A DNA stretch of 64,000 nt from Nocardioides marinus (GCF_013408145.1 NZ_JACBZI010000001.1:1-64000); one strand, 5' to 3'; shown: positions 50,144 to 58,394, numbered from the stretch's first letter. Notes: a model not told the origin generated them from the sequence alone. Program-made: numbers and translations.

Positions 50144-50932
50144 TCAGGCGCCGGCGGCGCGCTTGCGGGCGCCGGCCCAGATGACGCCCCCGACGGCCAC
50201 CGCGCCGCCCACGGCGAGCGCGGCCAGGGTCGGCCCCGAGGGCACCGGGACCCGCGAGCGCAGGGCCACGGGCTTGTCGAAGACCAGGACCGTCCAGCCG
50301 CGCTCCTCGGCGATGCGGCGCAGCTCCTTGTCGGGGTTCACCGCGAAGGGGTGGCCGACCGCCTCGAGCATCGGCACGTCGGTGACCGAGTCGCTGTAGG
50401 CGTAGCACTCCGAGAGGTCGAAGCCGCGGGTCTCGGCCAGCTCGCGGATCGCCTTCGCCTTCTCCTCGGCGTAGACGTAGTAGGCGATCTCGCCGGTGTA
50501 GCGGCCGTCCTCGACCTCCAGGCGCGTGGCGACGACGGAGTCGGCCCCGAGCAGCTCGCCGATGGGCTCGACGACCTCGGTGCCCGACGCCGAGACGATG
50601 ACGACCTCGCGCCCCTCGAGGTGGTGGGCATCGATCAGTTCCACGGCCTCCTCGTAGACCAGCGGGTCCACGATGTCGTGCAGCGTCTCGGCGACGATGT
50701 CGCGCACGGTCTGGACGTCCCACCCGGCGCACAGCTGGGACATGAACTGCCGCAGCTTCTCCATCTGGTCGTGGTCGGCGCCGCCCACGAGGTAGACGAA
50801 CTGGGCGTACGCCGAGCGCAGCACCGCCCGTCGCGAGATCAGCCCGCCGGCCTGGAAGGGGCGGCTGAACGCGAGGGTGCTCGACTTGGCGATGATCGTC
50901 TTGTCGAGGTCGAAGAAGGCCGCTGCCGGCAT
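50144..50932 (-). CDS. HAD-IB family phosphatase (SerB-like)
   Basis: A 262-residue HAD hydrolase. Motif I is FFDLDKTII, motif II VVIVSASGTEVVEP, and motifs III/IV lie in KAKAIREL and AYSDSVTDVPMLEAVGHPFAVNPD. A C-terminal membrane helix (LAALAVGGAVAVGGVIWAG) plus basic residues suggests anchoring to the membrane. It corresponds by position to Rv3661. The substrate is unproven; phosphoserine-like compounds or phospholipid intermediates are possible. Divergent from ssd. Confidence 0.88.
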   Translation of the reverse strand: MPAAAFFDLDKTIIAKSSTLAFSRPFQAGGLISRRAVLRSAYAQFVYLVGGADHDQMEKLRQFMSQLCAGWDVQTVRDIVAETLHDIVDPLVYEEAVELIDAHHLEGREVVIVSASGTEVVEPIGELLGADSVVATRLEVEDGRYTGEIAYYVYAEEKAKAIRELAETRGFDLSECYAYSDSVTDVPMLEAVGHPFAVNPDKELRRIAEERGWTVLVFDKPVALRSRVPVPSGPTLAALAVGGAVAVGGVIWAGARKRAAGA

Positions 50933-51043
50933 GGGGCGAGCATACGGCCCCGCACGCGTCCACAGCGGCCGCGTGTCGCATCCTCCTCCACAGCCCTCGG
51001 CGTACGCCGCCGGGCCGGCGTCCCCGCGGGACAGGCTGCCCGC

Positions 51044-52096
51044 ATGGACCGACCCGCCGTGCTGCTCGCGACCGCCGACCCGCACCTGCTCGCCGAGGTG
51101 CAGCGACTGGCTGCCTCCGTGGGCATCGGGGTGGTGCCCGTGGTGGACGGGGGTGGGCTGCTGCGCCGGTGGCAGACCGCGCCCCTGGTGCTGCTCGGGG
51201 CCGACCTGGTGCCGTCGACGGCCGACCTGAGGCCGCCCCGACGGTCCGGGGTGGTCCTGGTGAGCAGCGGGCCGGTCCCGTCCGAGCTGCTGCGCCCGGC
51301 GCTGGAGCTGGGGGTCGGGGAGGTGGCCGAGCTGCCCGTGGCCGGCGGCTGGTTGGCCACCGCGCTCGCCGACCTCGAGCACGCCACGGCCGACGGACGG
51401 GTCGTGGGGGTGCTGGGCGGCGCCGGCGGGGCCGGCGCCACCACCTTCGCGGCGGCGCTGGGCCAGGTGGCCGCTCGCGCCGGCGGCACGCTGGTGGTCG
51501 ACGCCGACCCCTTGGGTCCCGGGGTCGACCGGGTGCTGGGCCTGGAGCAGGTCGACGGGGTCGGGTGGGAGCAGCTGGCCGGGTCGCACGGCCGGCTGGC
51601 GGCCCGCGACCTGCGGGAGGGCGTGCCACGCCGAGGTCACCTCGGTGTGCTCACCTGGCGCCGGGCCGCGGTGCCGCGGCTGCCCGAGGCCGACCAGGTG
51701 GGGGAGGTGCTGGCCGCGGCGCGCCGGGGTCACGAGGTGGTGGTGGTCGACCTGCCGCGGCTCGGCTCGGTGCGCGACCAGCTGGCCGCGCACTGCGACC
51801 TGCTGGTGGTGGTGGTCCCGGCGACGGTGGCCGGCGTGGCCTCGACGGTGCGTGCGGTGGCCGGGCTGGACGACCCGTGCCGTGCCGGTCTGGTGCTGAG
51901 GGGGCGCTCGGCCGACGAGCACGCGGCGCACCGGGCCACCGGGCTCCCGGTGCTGGCCGCGATGGTCTCGCAACGGGGCATGGACGAGGCCGTCGACCTC
52001 GGGATGGGGCCGGTGCGCTCCTTCCGGGGGCCGCTGGGCCGTGCGGCCGGGACGGTCCTCGACCGGCTGCGCCTGCAGGGCAGGGTCGCGGCATGA
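51044..52096 (+). CDS. ssd: Septum site-determining protein Ssd (MinD/CpaE-like)
   Basis: A 350-residue protein with a receiver-like N-terminal half and a MinD/ParA-type half. Walker A is degenerate: GVLGGAGGAGATTFAAALGQ lacks the lysines. Then LVVDADPLGPGVDRVLG and VVVVDLPRLGSVRDQLAAHCDLLVVVVP. It belongs to the CpaE/Ssd group that heads tad (pilus) clusters in actinobacteria. It overlaps tadA through ATGA. Confidence 0.88.
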   Translation: MDRPAVLLATADPHLLAEVQRLAASVGIGVVPVVDGGGLLRRWQTAPLVLLGADLVPSTADLRPPRRSGVVLVSSGPVPSELLRPALELGVGEVAELPVAGGWLATALADLEHATADGRVVGVLGGAGGAGATTFAAALGQVAARAGGTLVVDADPLGPGVDRVLGLEQVDGVGWEQLAGSHGRLAARDLREGVPRRGHLGVLTWRRAAVPRLPEADQVGEVLAAARRGHEVVVVDLPRLGSVRDQLAAHCDLLVVVVPATVAGVASTVRAVAGLDDPCRAGLVLRGRSADEHAAHRATGLPVLAAMVSQRGMDEAVDLGMGPVRSFRGPLGRAAGTVLDRLRLQGRVAA

Positions 52097-53016
52097 GCGA
52101 ACCCGCCGTCGCGCTGGTCGAGCGGGCGCGGGCGCACCTCGCCGCAGCCGCCGCCCCGCTCACGCCGCACGCGGTCGCGGAGGCGCTGCGCGGAGCCGGT
52201 CCGGTCGGTCACGACACGGTGCTGGCGGTGCACGCCCGCCTCGTGCGGGACGTCGAGGGCGCCGGCCCGCTCCAGGGCCTGCTGGCCACCCCCGGTGTCA
52301 CCGACGTGCTCGTCAACGGGTCCAGCGGGGTCTACCTCGACCGCGGCTCCGGGCTGGAGCGGGCCGAGGTGCACCTCCCCGACGAGGAGTCGGTGCGGAG
52401 GCTGGCACAGCGGTTGGCCTCCCTGGGTGGGCGCCGGCTCGACGACGCCTCCCCCTGCGTGGACCTGCGCCTGCCCGACGGCACCCGGCTGCACGCCGTC
52501 CTGGCCCCCGTCGCCCGGCCCGGCACGACGATCTCCCTGCGCCTGCCTCCGCGGCGGCCCTTCTCGCTGCCCGAGCTGATGGCGGCCGGTCACGCCCCGC
52601 CGCAGATGGAGCGGCTGCTGACGGCGCTGGTCGCCGCCCGGGCCGCGTTCCTCGTCACCGGCGGCACCGGCACCGGCAAGACCACCGTCCTCGCCACGCT
52701 GCTCGGCCTGGTCCCGCCCACCGAGCGGATCGTCGTCGTCGAGGACGCCGCCGAGCTCGCGCCTGCCCACCCGCACGTGGTCTCGCTCGAGGCCCGTCCG
52801 GCCAACCTCGAGGGCTCGGGGGCGTTGCCGCTGCACACGCTGGTGCGCCAGGCGCTGCGCATGCGCCCAGACCGGATCGTCGTCGGGGAGGTGCGGATTC
52901 CAGCGGGAGTTTCCCGAGCTCCAGACAGGAAACTCCCTTCCAGTCGGGAAGCTCGGCATTCCAGCGGAGAAACTCCCCGCCGGGACGCCTTCCAGACAGG
53001 AAACTCGCGGGCTTGA
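52093..53016 (+). pseudogene. tadA: Truncated TadA-type pilus assembly ATPase
   Basis: The first 268 codons are a normal TadA/CpaF secretion ATPase: VTDVLVNGSSGVYLDRG, Walker A TGGTGTGKTTVLATLLG, the Asp box ERIVVVEDAAEL, and LVRQALRMRPDRIVVGEVR (Walker B). Homology stops at 52896; the family continues with RG-[AT]E and a His box that are absent. The reading continues for 39 unrelated residues coded by a short-repeat array and stops at 53016. No tadB, tadC or pilin genes follow. The protein lacks its His box and C-terminus and is very probably inactive. The breakpoint marks the edge of the accessory island. Confidence 0.85.
52898..53008. repeat. Array of five short palindromic units at the tadA breakpoint
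   Basis: TTCCAG or CTCCAG units begin at 52898, 52919, 52938, 52959 and 52990, each followed by GGAA or GGAG and often AAACTC. TCCAGACAGGAAACTC occurs exactly twice (52920-52935 and 52991-53006). Each unit has a TTCC-N5-GGAA-like dyad. It starts exactly where TadA homology ends. Confidence 0.8.
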
Positions 53017-53041
53017 TGGGCGGCCCGGTGCCACGACGGTC

Positions 53042-53088
53042 CCTCTGCAGCAACGCGACCCGCACGGGTCGCTCAACCGATGCAGAGG
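53042..53088 (+). promoter_or_regulatory. Two-tier hairpin covering the ribosome binding site of the next gene
   Basis: CCTCTGCA (53042-53049) pairs with TGCAGAGG (53081-53088), and inside it GCGACCCG (53055-53062) pairs with CGGGTCGC (53065-53072). The outer right arm includes the first part of the GAGGAGG ribosome site, so folding could block translation of the 53102 gene. Confidence 0.55.
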
Positions 53089-53101
53089 AGGCGCGATCTA
53101 A

Positions 53102-53605
53102 GTGCCCCAGTACCCCCTCACGCCGTTCCCGCGCCCGGGACGGGGACGCACAGTCACCGTCGGAGCGGACAACCCCCGGTTCGTCCACCTGCCGCTCGTG
53201 GTCGGCTACCCCAGCGGCGTCGTGAAGCTCCTCCGCGGACAACCTGCCGTCCTCGACCGCCTGACCCGCAGCCAGCGCCTGATGCTGTGCGACGTGGAGC
53301 CGGACGAGCCGCACTTCGTGGCCACCAACCGCCGCGGCGACGTCAGCCTTGTCCCGGCCGAGCGCCGCATCCTTGCCGGCCTTCTCGAGCAGCGTCTCTA
53401 CGCCGCCCCGTATGCGCCGCCGACCTGGAACGCGGACACGTGGGATAGCCCGGACGCCGTGGCGCGCGAGGACGTGCGCCTCGAGCTCTGCTACCTCCAA
53501 GACGCAGAAGCCGAGGGTTGGGAGCTCGTCGAGAACAACGGCTACGAGCTGCTCACCGACACCCGTCGACCCGACGAGGCTCTTCACCGACGAGACCTTC
53601 CGTGA
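53102..53605 (+). CDS. Hypothetical protein at the left end of the island
   Basis: I do not recognise this 167-residue protein. It is soluble and acidic, with no signal peptide or membrane segment. Notable stretches are VHLPLVVGYPSGVVKLLRGQ, RLTRSQRLMLCDVEPDEPHFVATN and a C-terminal GWELVENNGYELLTD. The start GTG 53102 follows GAGGAGG with a long 10-base spacing. A perfect terminator hairpin follows 9 bp after the stop, so it is a stand-alone unit and probably a real gene. Confidence 0.6.
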   Translation: MPQYPLTPFPRPGRGRTVTVGADNPRFVHLPLVVGYPSGVVKLLRGQPAVLDRLTRSQRLMLCDVEPDEPHFVATNRRGDVSLVPAERRILAGLLEQRLYAAPYAPPTWNADTWDSPDAVAREDVRLELCYLQDAEAEGWELVENNGYELLTDTRRPDEALHRRDLP

Positions 53606-53614
53606 AGGTCACCG

Positions 53615-53644
53615 CTGCCCCCAGGCCTGATGGCCTGGGGGCAG
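53615..53644 (+). terminator. Perfect 13-bp terminator hairpin
   Basis: CTGCCCCCAGGCC (53615-53627) pairs with GGCCTGGGGGCAG (53632-53644) around TGAT. It lies 9 bp after the stop of the 53102 gene and before the convergent gene. Confidence 0.85.
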
Positions 53645-53695
53645 CCCTGCGTCTGCGGTAGAGCGCCGTGTGGTCACGGCGGGCATTGCACCCTG

Positions 53696-54604
53696 TCAGG
53701 GGCGGATGGTCTCAACGAAGGTGTCACCGTCGGGGTAGATGATGCCGACGTCGTAGTGGTCGAGCAGGCGGAGGACGTCCTCACGGGGCCGACCCGGGAC
53801 CAGAACGGCAACCTTGGTGTCGAGCGGCAGGTCGTCGAGGACCCGGTAGTACATGGCCTGGCCCATCGCGTGCGCTACGAGCACGTCGTCGAGGTGGTTG
53901 GCCTTCGCCTCGATGACCAGGCCGCGGTCTTTGTCGTACAGGTCTGCTTCGCGGCCGTTGCTGAACCGCTTCTTGGTGACGCGCCGGCCCAGCCAGGTCA
54001 CGTAGCGGGCAACCAGGTCTGCTTCGAGTTCTCGCTCGAGTTCCAGGCGCTCATCGGCGGTGAGCCCTGGGTCGGCGAGCAGGGCCGGAATGTCGTCCTG
54101 CAGCATCCAGTTGGCGCGAACCACTCGTAGCTTGTGGCCCTTGAGGTGCTTGTGCATCGCCCAGTACACGTCGCAGTGCCGGTAGCGGCCGTCGAGTTCG
54201 ACGAAGCACTCCCAGATGGTCCGGCTGGGCTTGTGTCCGGGGTTGGGCCACCCGAGACGCAGCACGTCGTCTGCGACCGCTCGGAGTCCTGCCTCTTCGA
54301 CAGCCGGCGGGCCGCCGACGGCGGGGAACCGTTCGAAGAAGCCGTCAGGGCGGTAGAGAATTTCGCCGGTCCACTCCAGGTCCATCTCTGCGGCCAGCAG
54401 CGCATCGGCGACCTTGGGCTTCTCCGCGGGGTTGTTCAGGTCCAGACGCAGACGCGCCGCGATGCGGTCGAGCAGGTCGAACCAGGTTGGTCTCTCGTCG
54501 ATGGTTTCGAGGATGACCTGGGTCGCGAGGGCGTTGCGGTGGTCGCGGTCCTGTCCGGCGCTCGACCAGCTGGTGGTCCGGTCGGAGGGGTACGGGATGG
54601 CCAA
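53696..54604 (-). CDS. Putative PD-(D/E)XK nuclease-fold protein
   Basis: A 302-residue protein without a name I can give. Its C-terminal third reads FSNGREADLYDKDRGLVIEAKANHLDDVLVAHAMGQAMYY, which has the order Glu/Asp, strand, E-x-K and a helix with Gln, as in PD-(D/E)XK nuclease folds. The N-terminal 180 residues are charged and helical, with DVYWAMHKHLKGHKLRVVRANWMLQDD. Such proteins occur in defence and mobile-element regions. It is transcribed towards the terminator at 53615-53644. Function is inferred from motif only. Confidence 0.6.
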   Translation of the reverse strand: MAIPYPSDRTTSWSSAGQDRDHRNALATQVILETIDERPTWFDLLDRIAARLRLDLNNPAEKPKVADALLAAEMDLEWTGEILYRPDGFFERFPAVGGPPAVEEAGLRAVADDVLRLGWPNPGHKPSRTIWECFVELDGRYRHCDVYWAMHKHLKGHKLRVVRANWMLQDDIPALLADPGLTADERLELERELEADLVARYVTWLGRRVTKKRFSNGREADLYDKDRGLVIEAKANHLDDVLVAHAMGQAMYYRVLDDLPLDTKVAVLVPGRPREDVLRLLDHYDVGIIYPDGDTFVETIRP

Positions 54605-54780
54605 GGTGGGCTCCAGAGGCGGTCACGGGAAGTAGAGCGCTTCCTCGACGCATCATCGCAGCGGTCACAGACATGCCGTCGCCAGACTCTTGTCTGAGCG
54701 GAGCCAGCTTCGTCTTGCCCGATAGAGTCCGTGTCCGCAAGTTGCCGCCCCGGGCGGACCAGCTACCGCAGACTGGTCCC

Positions 54781-55575
54781 GTGCGTCGCGTGCAACCTCT
54801 CCTGCCCCTGCTGCTGTGTCTCCCCGTGGCGGCTGCCTGCTCGGGAGATGCTCAGACAGGGCCCACCCCTGAGACCGTGACGGTCACCGTCGACGCCACG
54901 CCCACTGGCACGCCGGCCTCAGAGGTAGCCGCCTCTTCGGCTCCAATGACGGCGACACAACTCATGTCGATGAGCGGCACCCTGGGGTGCGCGCGGCCAA
55001 GCGACGCGCTGGGGCCCGCAAGCAGGGCGCTCGAGGCGCTGGCGTGCAACAAGTTCGGTAAGCGCGAGCGCGGGTTTCGCGTGTTCGAGAGTGAGACCAA
55101 GAGGGATGCCGAAGTGCGCACCTGGCAGCGCATGGCGCGCGCACGTCTCGCTCCGGGCTACGAACCCAGTTCCGTGCTTGTCGGTGTCGAGGGAGACATC
55201 TACTGGATGGTGACCTCGACGTCTGTCGGTCAGCTTCGCGATCTGCACCGCGACGGCATGGGCGACGAGGTCCTCGACTTCTCCGGGCTCGACCCCGAGG
55301 GGCCGAAGACGCCCAAGCCGAAGCCGACTCCGTCGGTCGCCACGTCTTTCGGCGAGGGCACCTACCTGGTCGGCAAGGACGTCGCACCCGGCCTGTACCG
55401 CTCCGAGGGGCCGTCGCCGAACGATGGCCGCTACTGCGTCGTGTACGCCTCCCGGCAGCCCGCCGACCTTGACTCCTACCTGCGCGGCGCCACCCTCAAG
55501 GGACCCACGGCGGTGCAGGTCAACGAGGGCGAGTGGGTGACCTCGCAGTACTGCAAGACCTTCACCCTGGACTGA
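54781..55575 (+). CDS. Secreted lipoprotein of unknown function
   Basis: A 264-residue exported protein. GTG 54781 gives VRRVQPLLPLLLCLPVAAAC with lipobox AAAC followed by SGD, a good lipoprotein signal. After a Thr/Pro-rich linker there is a mixed domain (about 60-160) and, from about 185, a Lys/Pro linker followed by SFGEGTYLVGKDVAPGLYRSEG...CVVYASR. The G-TY-VG-D-xPG-YR pattern recurs at the end of many actinobacterial and phage-related secreted proteins. Longer in-frame starts upstream would ruin the signal peptide. Confidence 0.7.
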   Translation: MRRVQPLLPLLLCLPVAAACSGDAQTGPTPETVTVTVDATPTGTPASEVAASSAPMTATQLMSMSGTLGCARPSDALGPASRALEALACNKFGKRERGFRVFESETKRDAEVRTWQRMARARLAPGYEPSSVLVGVEGDIYWMVTSTSVGQLRDLHRDGMGDEVLDFSGLDPEGPKTPKPKPTPSVATSFGEGTYLVGKDVAPGLYRSEGPSPNDGRYCVVYASRQPADLDSYLRGATLKGPTAVQVNEGEWVTSQYCKTFTLD

Positions 55576-55611
55576 CCCAACAACGAGACAGCCGGGCGCA
55601 GCAGCTCCTGG

Positions 55612-57507
55612 TCACCAGATGAGGGCTAGTTGGAGCTGCTCGACATGTGCAGGGGTGTCCTGGTCGTTGCAGAGGCACTCGTGGTGTGGCGGCAGGGATG
55701 TGGTGCTCCACGACACCGGCTGGGGCTGGCCGTCTGCCGAACGGAGCGCGGCGACCTGGTAGTCGCCGCCGAACGGCTGGCCGTGAACGAGTTGGTGCAC
55801 GGCGATGCGGGAGGCGTGGTGCGCGATCGTGGCGACGTCGGCGTTGGTGCCGGTGAAGGTGGGCTCGGAGCAGCGCGGCAGGTTCACCCACCCGGCCGGG
55901 TCGGCTGGTGGTACCGGGAGGGGGCTGGCCGGGTCTGAGCGGTGGTGGGTGAGGCACTCGACGCATCCGGTCGCGCGTGCCGGGTCGAGGCAGGCGACCC
56001 AGCCGCCCCACATGCCGGCGGTACCGGCGACGGCCAGGAACGGGCGGCCCTGGTCGCGGCGGATGGCGCCGAGGAACGAGGTGACGTTCGGGTTGGCGGT
56101 TGCGTCGATGACCAGGTCGGCCTTGGCGATCGCGGTTCGAGTCGCGGATGCGACCTGACCCCGTTTCCCGGTGTGCTTCTCCCAGAGTATCTGCACGTTC
56201 ATTGCCCACGCCCGCACGTCGCAGGCGGGGTTGCTTGCGCTGAGGGAAGTGGCGAGTTCGGTGGCCTTCTGGTGGCCGGCTGCGAGGAGGGGGGCGTGCT
56301 GGCGGCTGGCGGTGGCTGGGTCGATGTCGTCGCCGTCGATGAGGAGGAGGGTGTTCACGCCGGTGCGGGCGAGGTCGGTCGCGATCTGGTGGCCGATGGC
56401 GCCGCACCCGACGAGGACGGCGGTCTTGCTGGCGAGGGTCGCGGCGTCAGGGGTCCTGTGGTGGACGGCTTCGGTGTTCAGGTGTGCCGCGGTGGCGAGC
56501 CACCTGACCTCGACCGGAGCGCCGGTCGAGGTCAGCGTCAGGACGGTGCGGTGCAGGAACACCCACGACTCCCCGCTTTGACGGTAGGCCGTCTCGGTCT
56601 CGGGGACGAGGAGTCCGATGGTCTCCGTGGCGCGCCGGTCAGGGTCCTGAGCGCCGTCCGGGTCGCGGTCGGTCCCGGCTTGGTGGTCGGTTCCGGCCTG
56701 TGCCTCTTCGAGTGGCGGAAGGAGGGGCTCGATGCGCGCCCAGACCTCCTCGGCGTCCTGTCCGACGCGGTAGTCGGGGTCTCGTATCCAGCGGCCGACC
56801 TCGATGACGGGGAACTCGCTGCGGATGCCGACCGAGCTGAGCTCGGAGTGGAAGTCGTCGCCCCAGATGTGGGTGACCACACCGGTGGCGAGGCGCCCCT
56901 GGCGTACCAGGCCGTGTGGGTACCGGGCCTCGAGCGCTCCTCCGTCGAGGTGCGCGGGGATGGCGACATCGGCCACCACGACCGTCGCCGACAGCCGGTC
57001 TGTACCCAGCCCGTACCCGACCGTGGCTTCTTCCAGGCCGGCGTGCACAGCCCAGACCGGGTCCTCAGCGCGGTCAGCGCGGATGGAGTCGTCGGCGACC
57101 AGGTTCTCGACGACGAGCAACTTCGACATCTGCCGAGCGAGGACGTCAGCGAAGAGCTCCTCTGGGCGGTGGTCCCGGTCGTGGGCCAGGCACAGCAAAC
57201 CGGTGACCGGGTCGCGGTGCCGCACGGCTCCGGTGGCGTTGGTGCGGTCGTACACCTCGGCCGGGAAGTGCGGGTAGGCCCCGGGGAACCAGACGGTCAG
57301 CTCCGCACGGGAGCCCTGATGAGGCAGCGGGTACTGGACCGTGAAGGTCACCCGGTCCTCAGCGTCTTGCACCTCGTAGGTCCATCCTGCGGCGTCCAGC
57401 GCGGCGCACTCGGCAGCGAACCGGTCCGGATGCCTGCGGGGCCACCCTGCCGGCAGCACCTGGTCACTGGTCGAGGGCTTCTGTGGGGCCGCGTCGGTGA
57501 GGTTCAT
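55612..57507 (-). CDS. E2-E1 ubiquitin-type fusion enzyme (UBC-like plus ThiF domain)
   Basis: A 631-residue fusion. Residues about 20-145 look like a prokaryotic E2: TVWFPGAYPHFPAEVYDR and a candidate catalytic Cys106 in the H-x5-G-L-L-C-L motif (His97). Residues about 355-575 are an E1/ThiF domain: VLVGCGAIGHQIATDLARTGV (367-372 glycines), Asp391 in LLIDGDDIDPATASRQ, a CVEC zinc pair (515-518) with CLC (611-613), and Cys546 in RCSEPTFTGTNADVATIA as probable E1 cysteine. The order E2 then E1 is that of CBASS Cap2, but no CD-NTase is nearby. It lies 12 bp downstream of the small acidic protein gene and is surely in the same operon. Confidence 0.82.
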   Translation of the reverse strand: MNLTDAAPQKPSTSDQVLPAGWPRRHPDRFAAECAALDAAGWTYEVQDAEDRVTFTVQYPLPHQGSRAELTVWFPGAYPHFPAEVYDRTNATGAVRHRDPVTGLLCLAHDRDHRPEELFADVLARQMSKLLVVENLVADDSIRADRAEDPVWAVHAGLEEATVGYGLGTDRLSATVVVADVAIPAHLDGGALEARYPHGLVRQGRLATGVVTHIWGDDFHSELSSVGIRSEFPVIEVGRWIRDPDYRVGQDAEEVWARIEPLLPPLEEAQAGTDHQAGTDRDPDGAQDPDRRATETIGLLVPETETAYRQSGESWVFLHRTVLTLTSTGAPVEVRWLATAAHLNTEAVHHRTPDAATLASKTAVLVGCGAIGHQIATDLARTGVNTLLLIDGDDIDPATASRQHAPLLAAGHQKATELATSLSASNPACDVRAWAMNVQILWEKHTGKRGQVASATRTAIAKADLVIDATANPNVTSFLGAIRRDQGRPFLAVAGTAGMWGGWVACLDPARATGCVECLTHHRSDPASPLPVPPADPAGWVNLPRCSEPTFTGTNADVATIAHHASRIAVHQLVHGQPFGGDYQVAALRSADGQPQPVSWSTTSLPPHHECLCNDQDTPAHVEQLQLALIW

Positions 57508-57519
57508 GACTGGGACGGT

Positions 57520-57828
57520 TCAGCCGACGGGGGCGGGGTGGCCCGCGGCGGCCGGGGCGCGGTAGGCGTCGGCGGGGAGGTCCTCGACGACGTGCTCGTC
57601 GATGTCCTCGGTCGTGGTGGTGACGCGGCGCCGGGTGGTGCGCCGCGTGACCCGGTGGCCGCCTCCGGGGAGTCGCTCGTACGTCGTCTCGGTGGTCTCT
57701 TCGAACTCGTCGTCGTCCACGGCGGCGCTGTCGTCGCTCTCGCTGTCCTGCCCGGGCCGCTGGGTGTCCTCCGGCGCCTGCTCCTCTGCGTGCTCCGGCT
57801 GCTTGTCGTCGTTTCGCGATGCGTTCAT
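57520..57828 (-). CDS. Small acidic disordered protein ending in Gly, partner of the E2-E1 enzyme
   Basis: A 102-residue protein without a recognised domain. Residues 1-45 are strongly acidic (DSESDDSAAVDDDEFEE), residues 46-75 are Thr/Arg-rich (TTETTYERLPGGG and VTRRTTRRRVTTTT), and the C-terminus is AAGHPAPVG. It has no cysteines, signal or membrane segment. ATG 57828 has GAAAGGTAGG upstream. As the first gene of a two-gene operon with an E1-E2 enzyme, and with a free C-terminal Gly, it could be the conjugated modifier, or a regulator or substrate; this is inference. It is not a beta-grasp ubiquitin by eye. Confidence 0.7.
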   Translation of the reverse strand: MNASRNDDKQPEHAEEQAPEDTQRPGQDSESDDSAAVDDDEFEETTETTYERLPGGGHRVTRRTTRRRVTTTTEDIDEHVVEDLPADAYRAPAAAGHPAPVG

Positions 57829-57841
57829 CGACCTACCTTTC

Positions 57842-57870
57842 GTTAGAACAAGTGTTCGAACAAGTTGAAC
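57842..57870. promoter_or_regulatory. Repeated GTTnGAAC dyads upstream of the E2-E1 operon
   Basis: GTTAGAAC (57842-57849), the perfect palindrome GTTCGAAC (57854-57861) and GTTGAAC (57864-57870) follow one another, and GAACAAGT is repeated with 12-bp spacing. The site lies 14 bp upstream of the small acidic gene and in the divergent gap to the 57973 gene. It looks like an operator. Confidence 0.55.
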
Positions 57871-57972
57871 ACTGCTGGCCCGACCTCGCCAGCGCTGCGC
57901 CCCAGGTTCCGCGCCATGGCGCGGAAGTTCGACCCGTCTGTCCGCCGGCACTGCTTGGGCACATCTGGGGGC

Positions 57973-58290
57973 ATGTCGACGCCTCGCCCCCGCGACCTGT
58001 GCATCCCAGAGGCCGCGTTTGGCCGCAGCGCCGGCGCGCGTTGGCGCGGCGACACGGATGGCGTGGACGCGGCGCTGGTGGCGGTAGCCAGAGCGCAGCA
58101 CGAGGCGGCGCTGATGGCCTACCGGCTCCGCGACCGAACCCTGGCGCGACGGATGGCGACCGAGTTCGGGTTCTCCGTGAAGACCTGGTCGGACCACAGC
58201 CTGGGTAAGCGGTGGGCCTCACGGGCGACGTGGGCGGCGTTCACAACCATCGCGATGCGAACCTGTGCGCCGCCGGACGAGACCGGCTGA
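57973..58290 (+). CDS. Hypothetical protein divergent from the E2-E1 operon
   Basis: A 105-residue basic, mostly helical protein that I do not recognise. The middle reads AAALMAYRLRDRTLARRMATEFGFSVKTWSDHSLGKRW (with minor loops), where LARRMATEFGFSVKTWSDH has the spacing of a helix-turn-helix. It might be the regulator of the divergent operon, but the match is weak. ATG 57973 is preceded by a G-run. Confidence 0.5.
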   Translation: MSTPRPRDLCIPEAAFGRSAGARWRGDTDGVDAALVAVARAQHEAALMAYRLRDRTLARRMATEFGFSVKTWSDHSLGKRWASRATWAAFTTIAMRTCAPPDETG

Positions 58291-58394
58291 AGTTCCGCGT
58301 CTCGCGGCGTGAGGCGGCCGCAGCAGCGTGGCCGCCCGCAAGGGGTGTGGATGAAGGCACGATGGCATGCGTCTTTCGGCATAGGTTGCTGCGC

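Noticed and set aside
50933..51043. 6C RNA between the SerB-like gene and ssd, as in mycobacteria
   Set aside because: The gap is only 111 bp and has no paired hairpins with runs of six C.
57520..57828. Small acidic protein as Pup of the Pup-proteasome system
   Set aside because: It lacks the C-terminal GGQ/GGE and the Pup helix, and no PafA, Dop, Mpa or proteasome genes are here. Only the general idea of a disordered modifier is kept.
55612..57828. A type II CBASS operon
   Set aside because: No CD-NTase, effector or Cap3-like JAB protease is encoded next to the E2-E1 gene.
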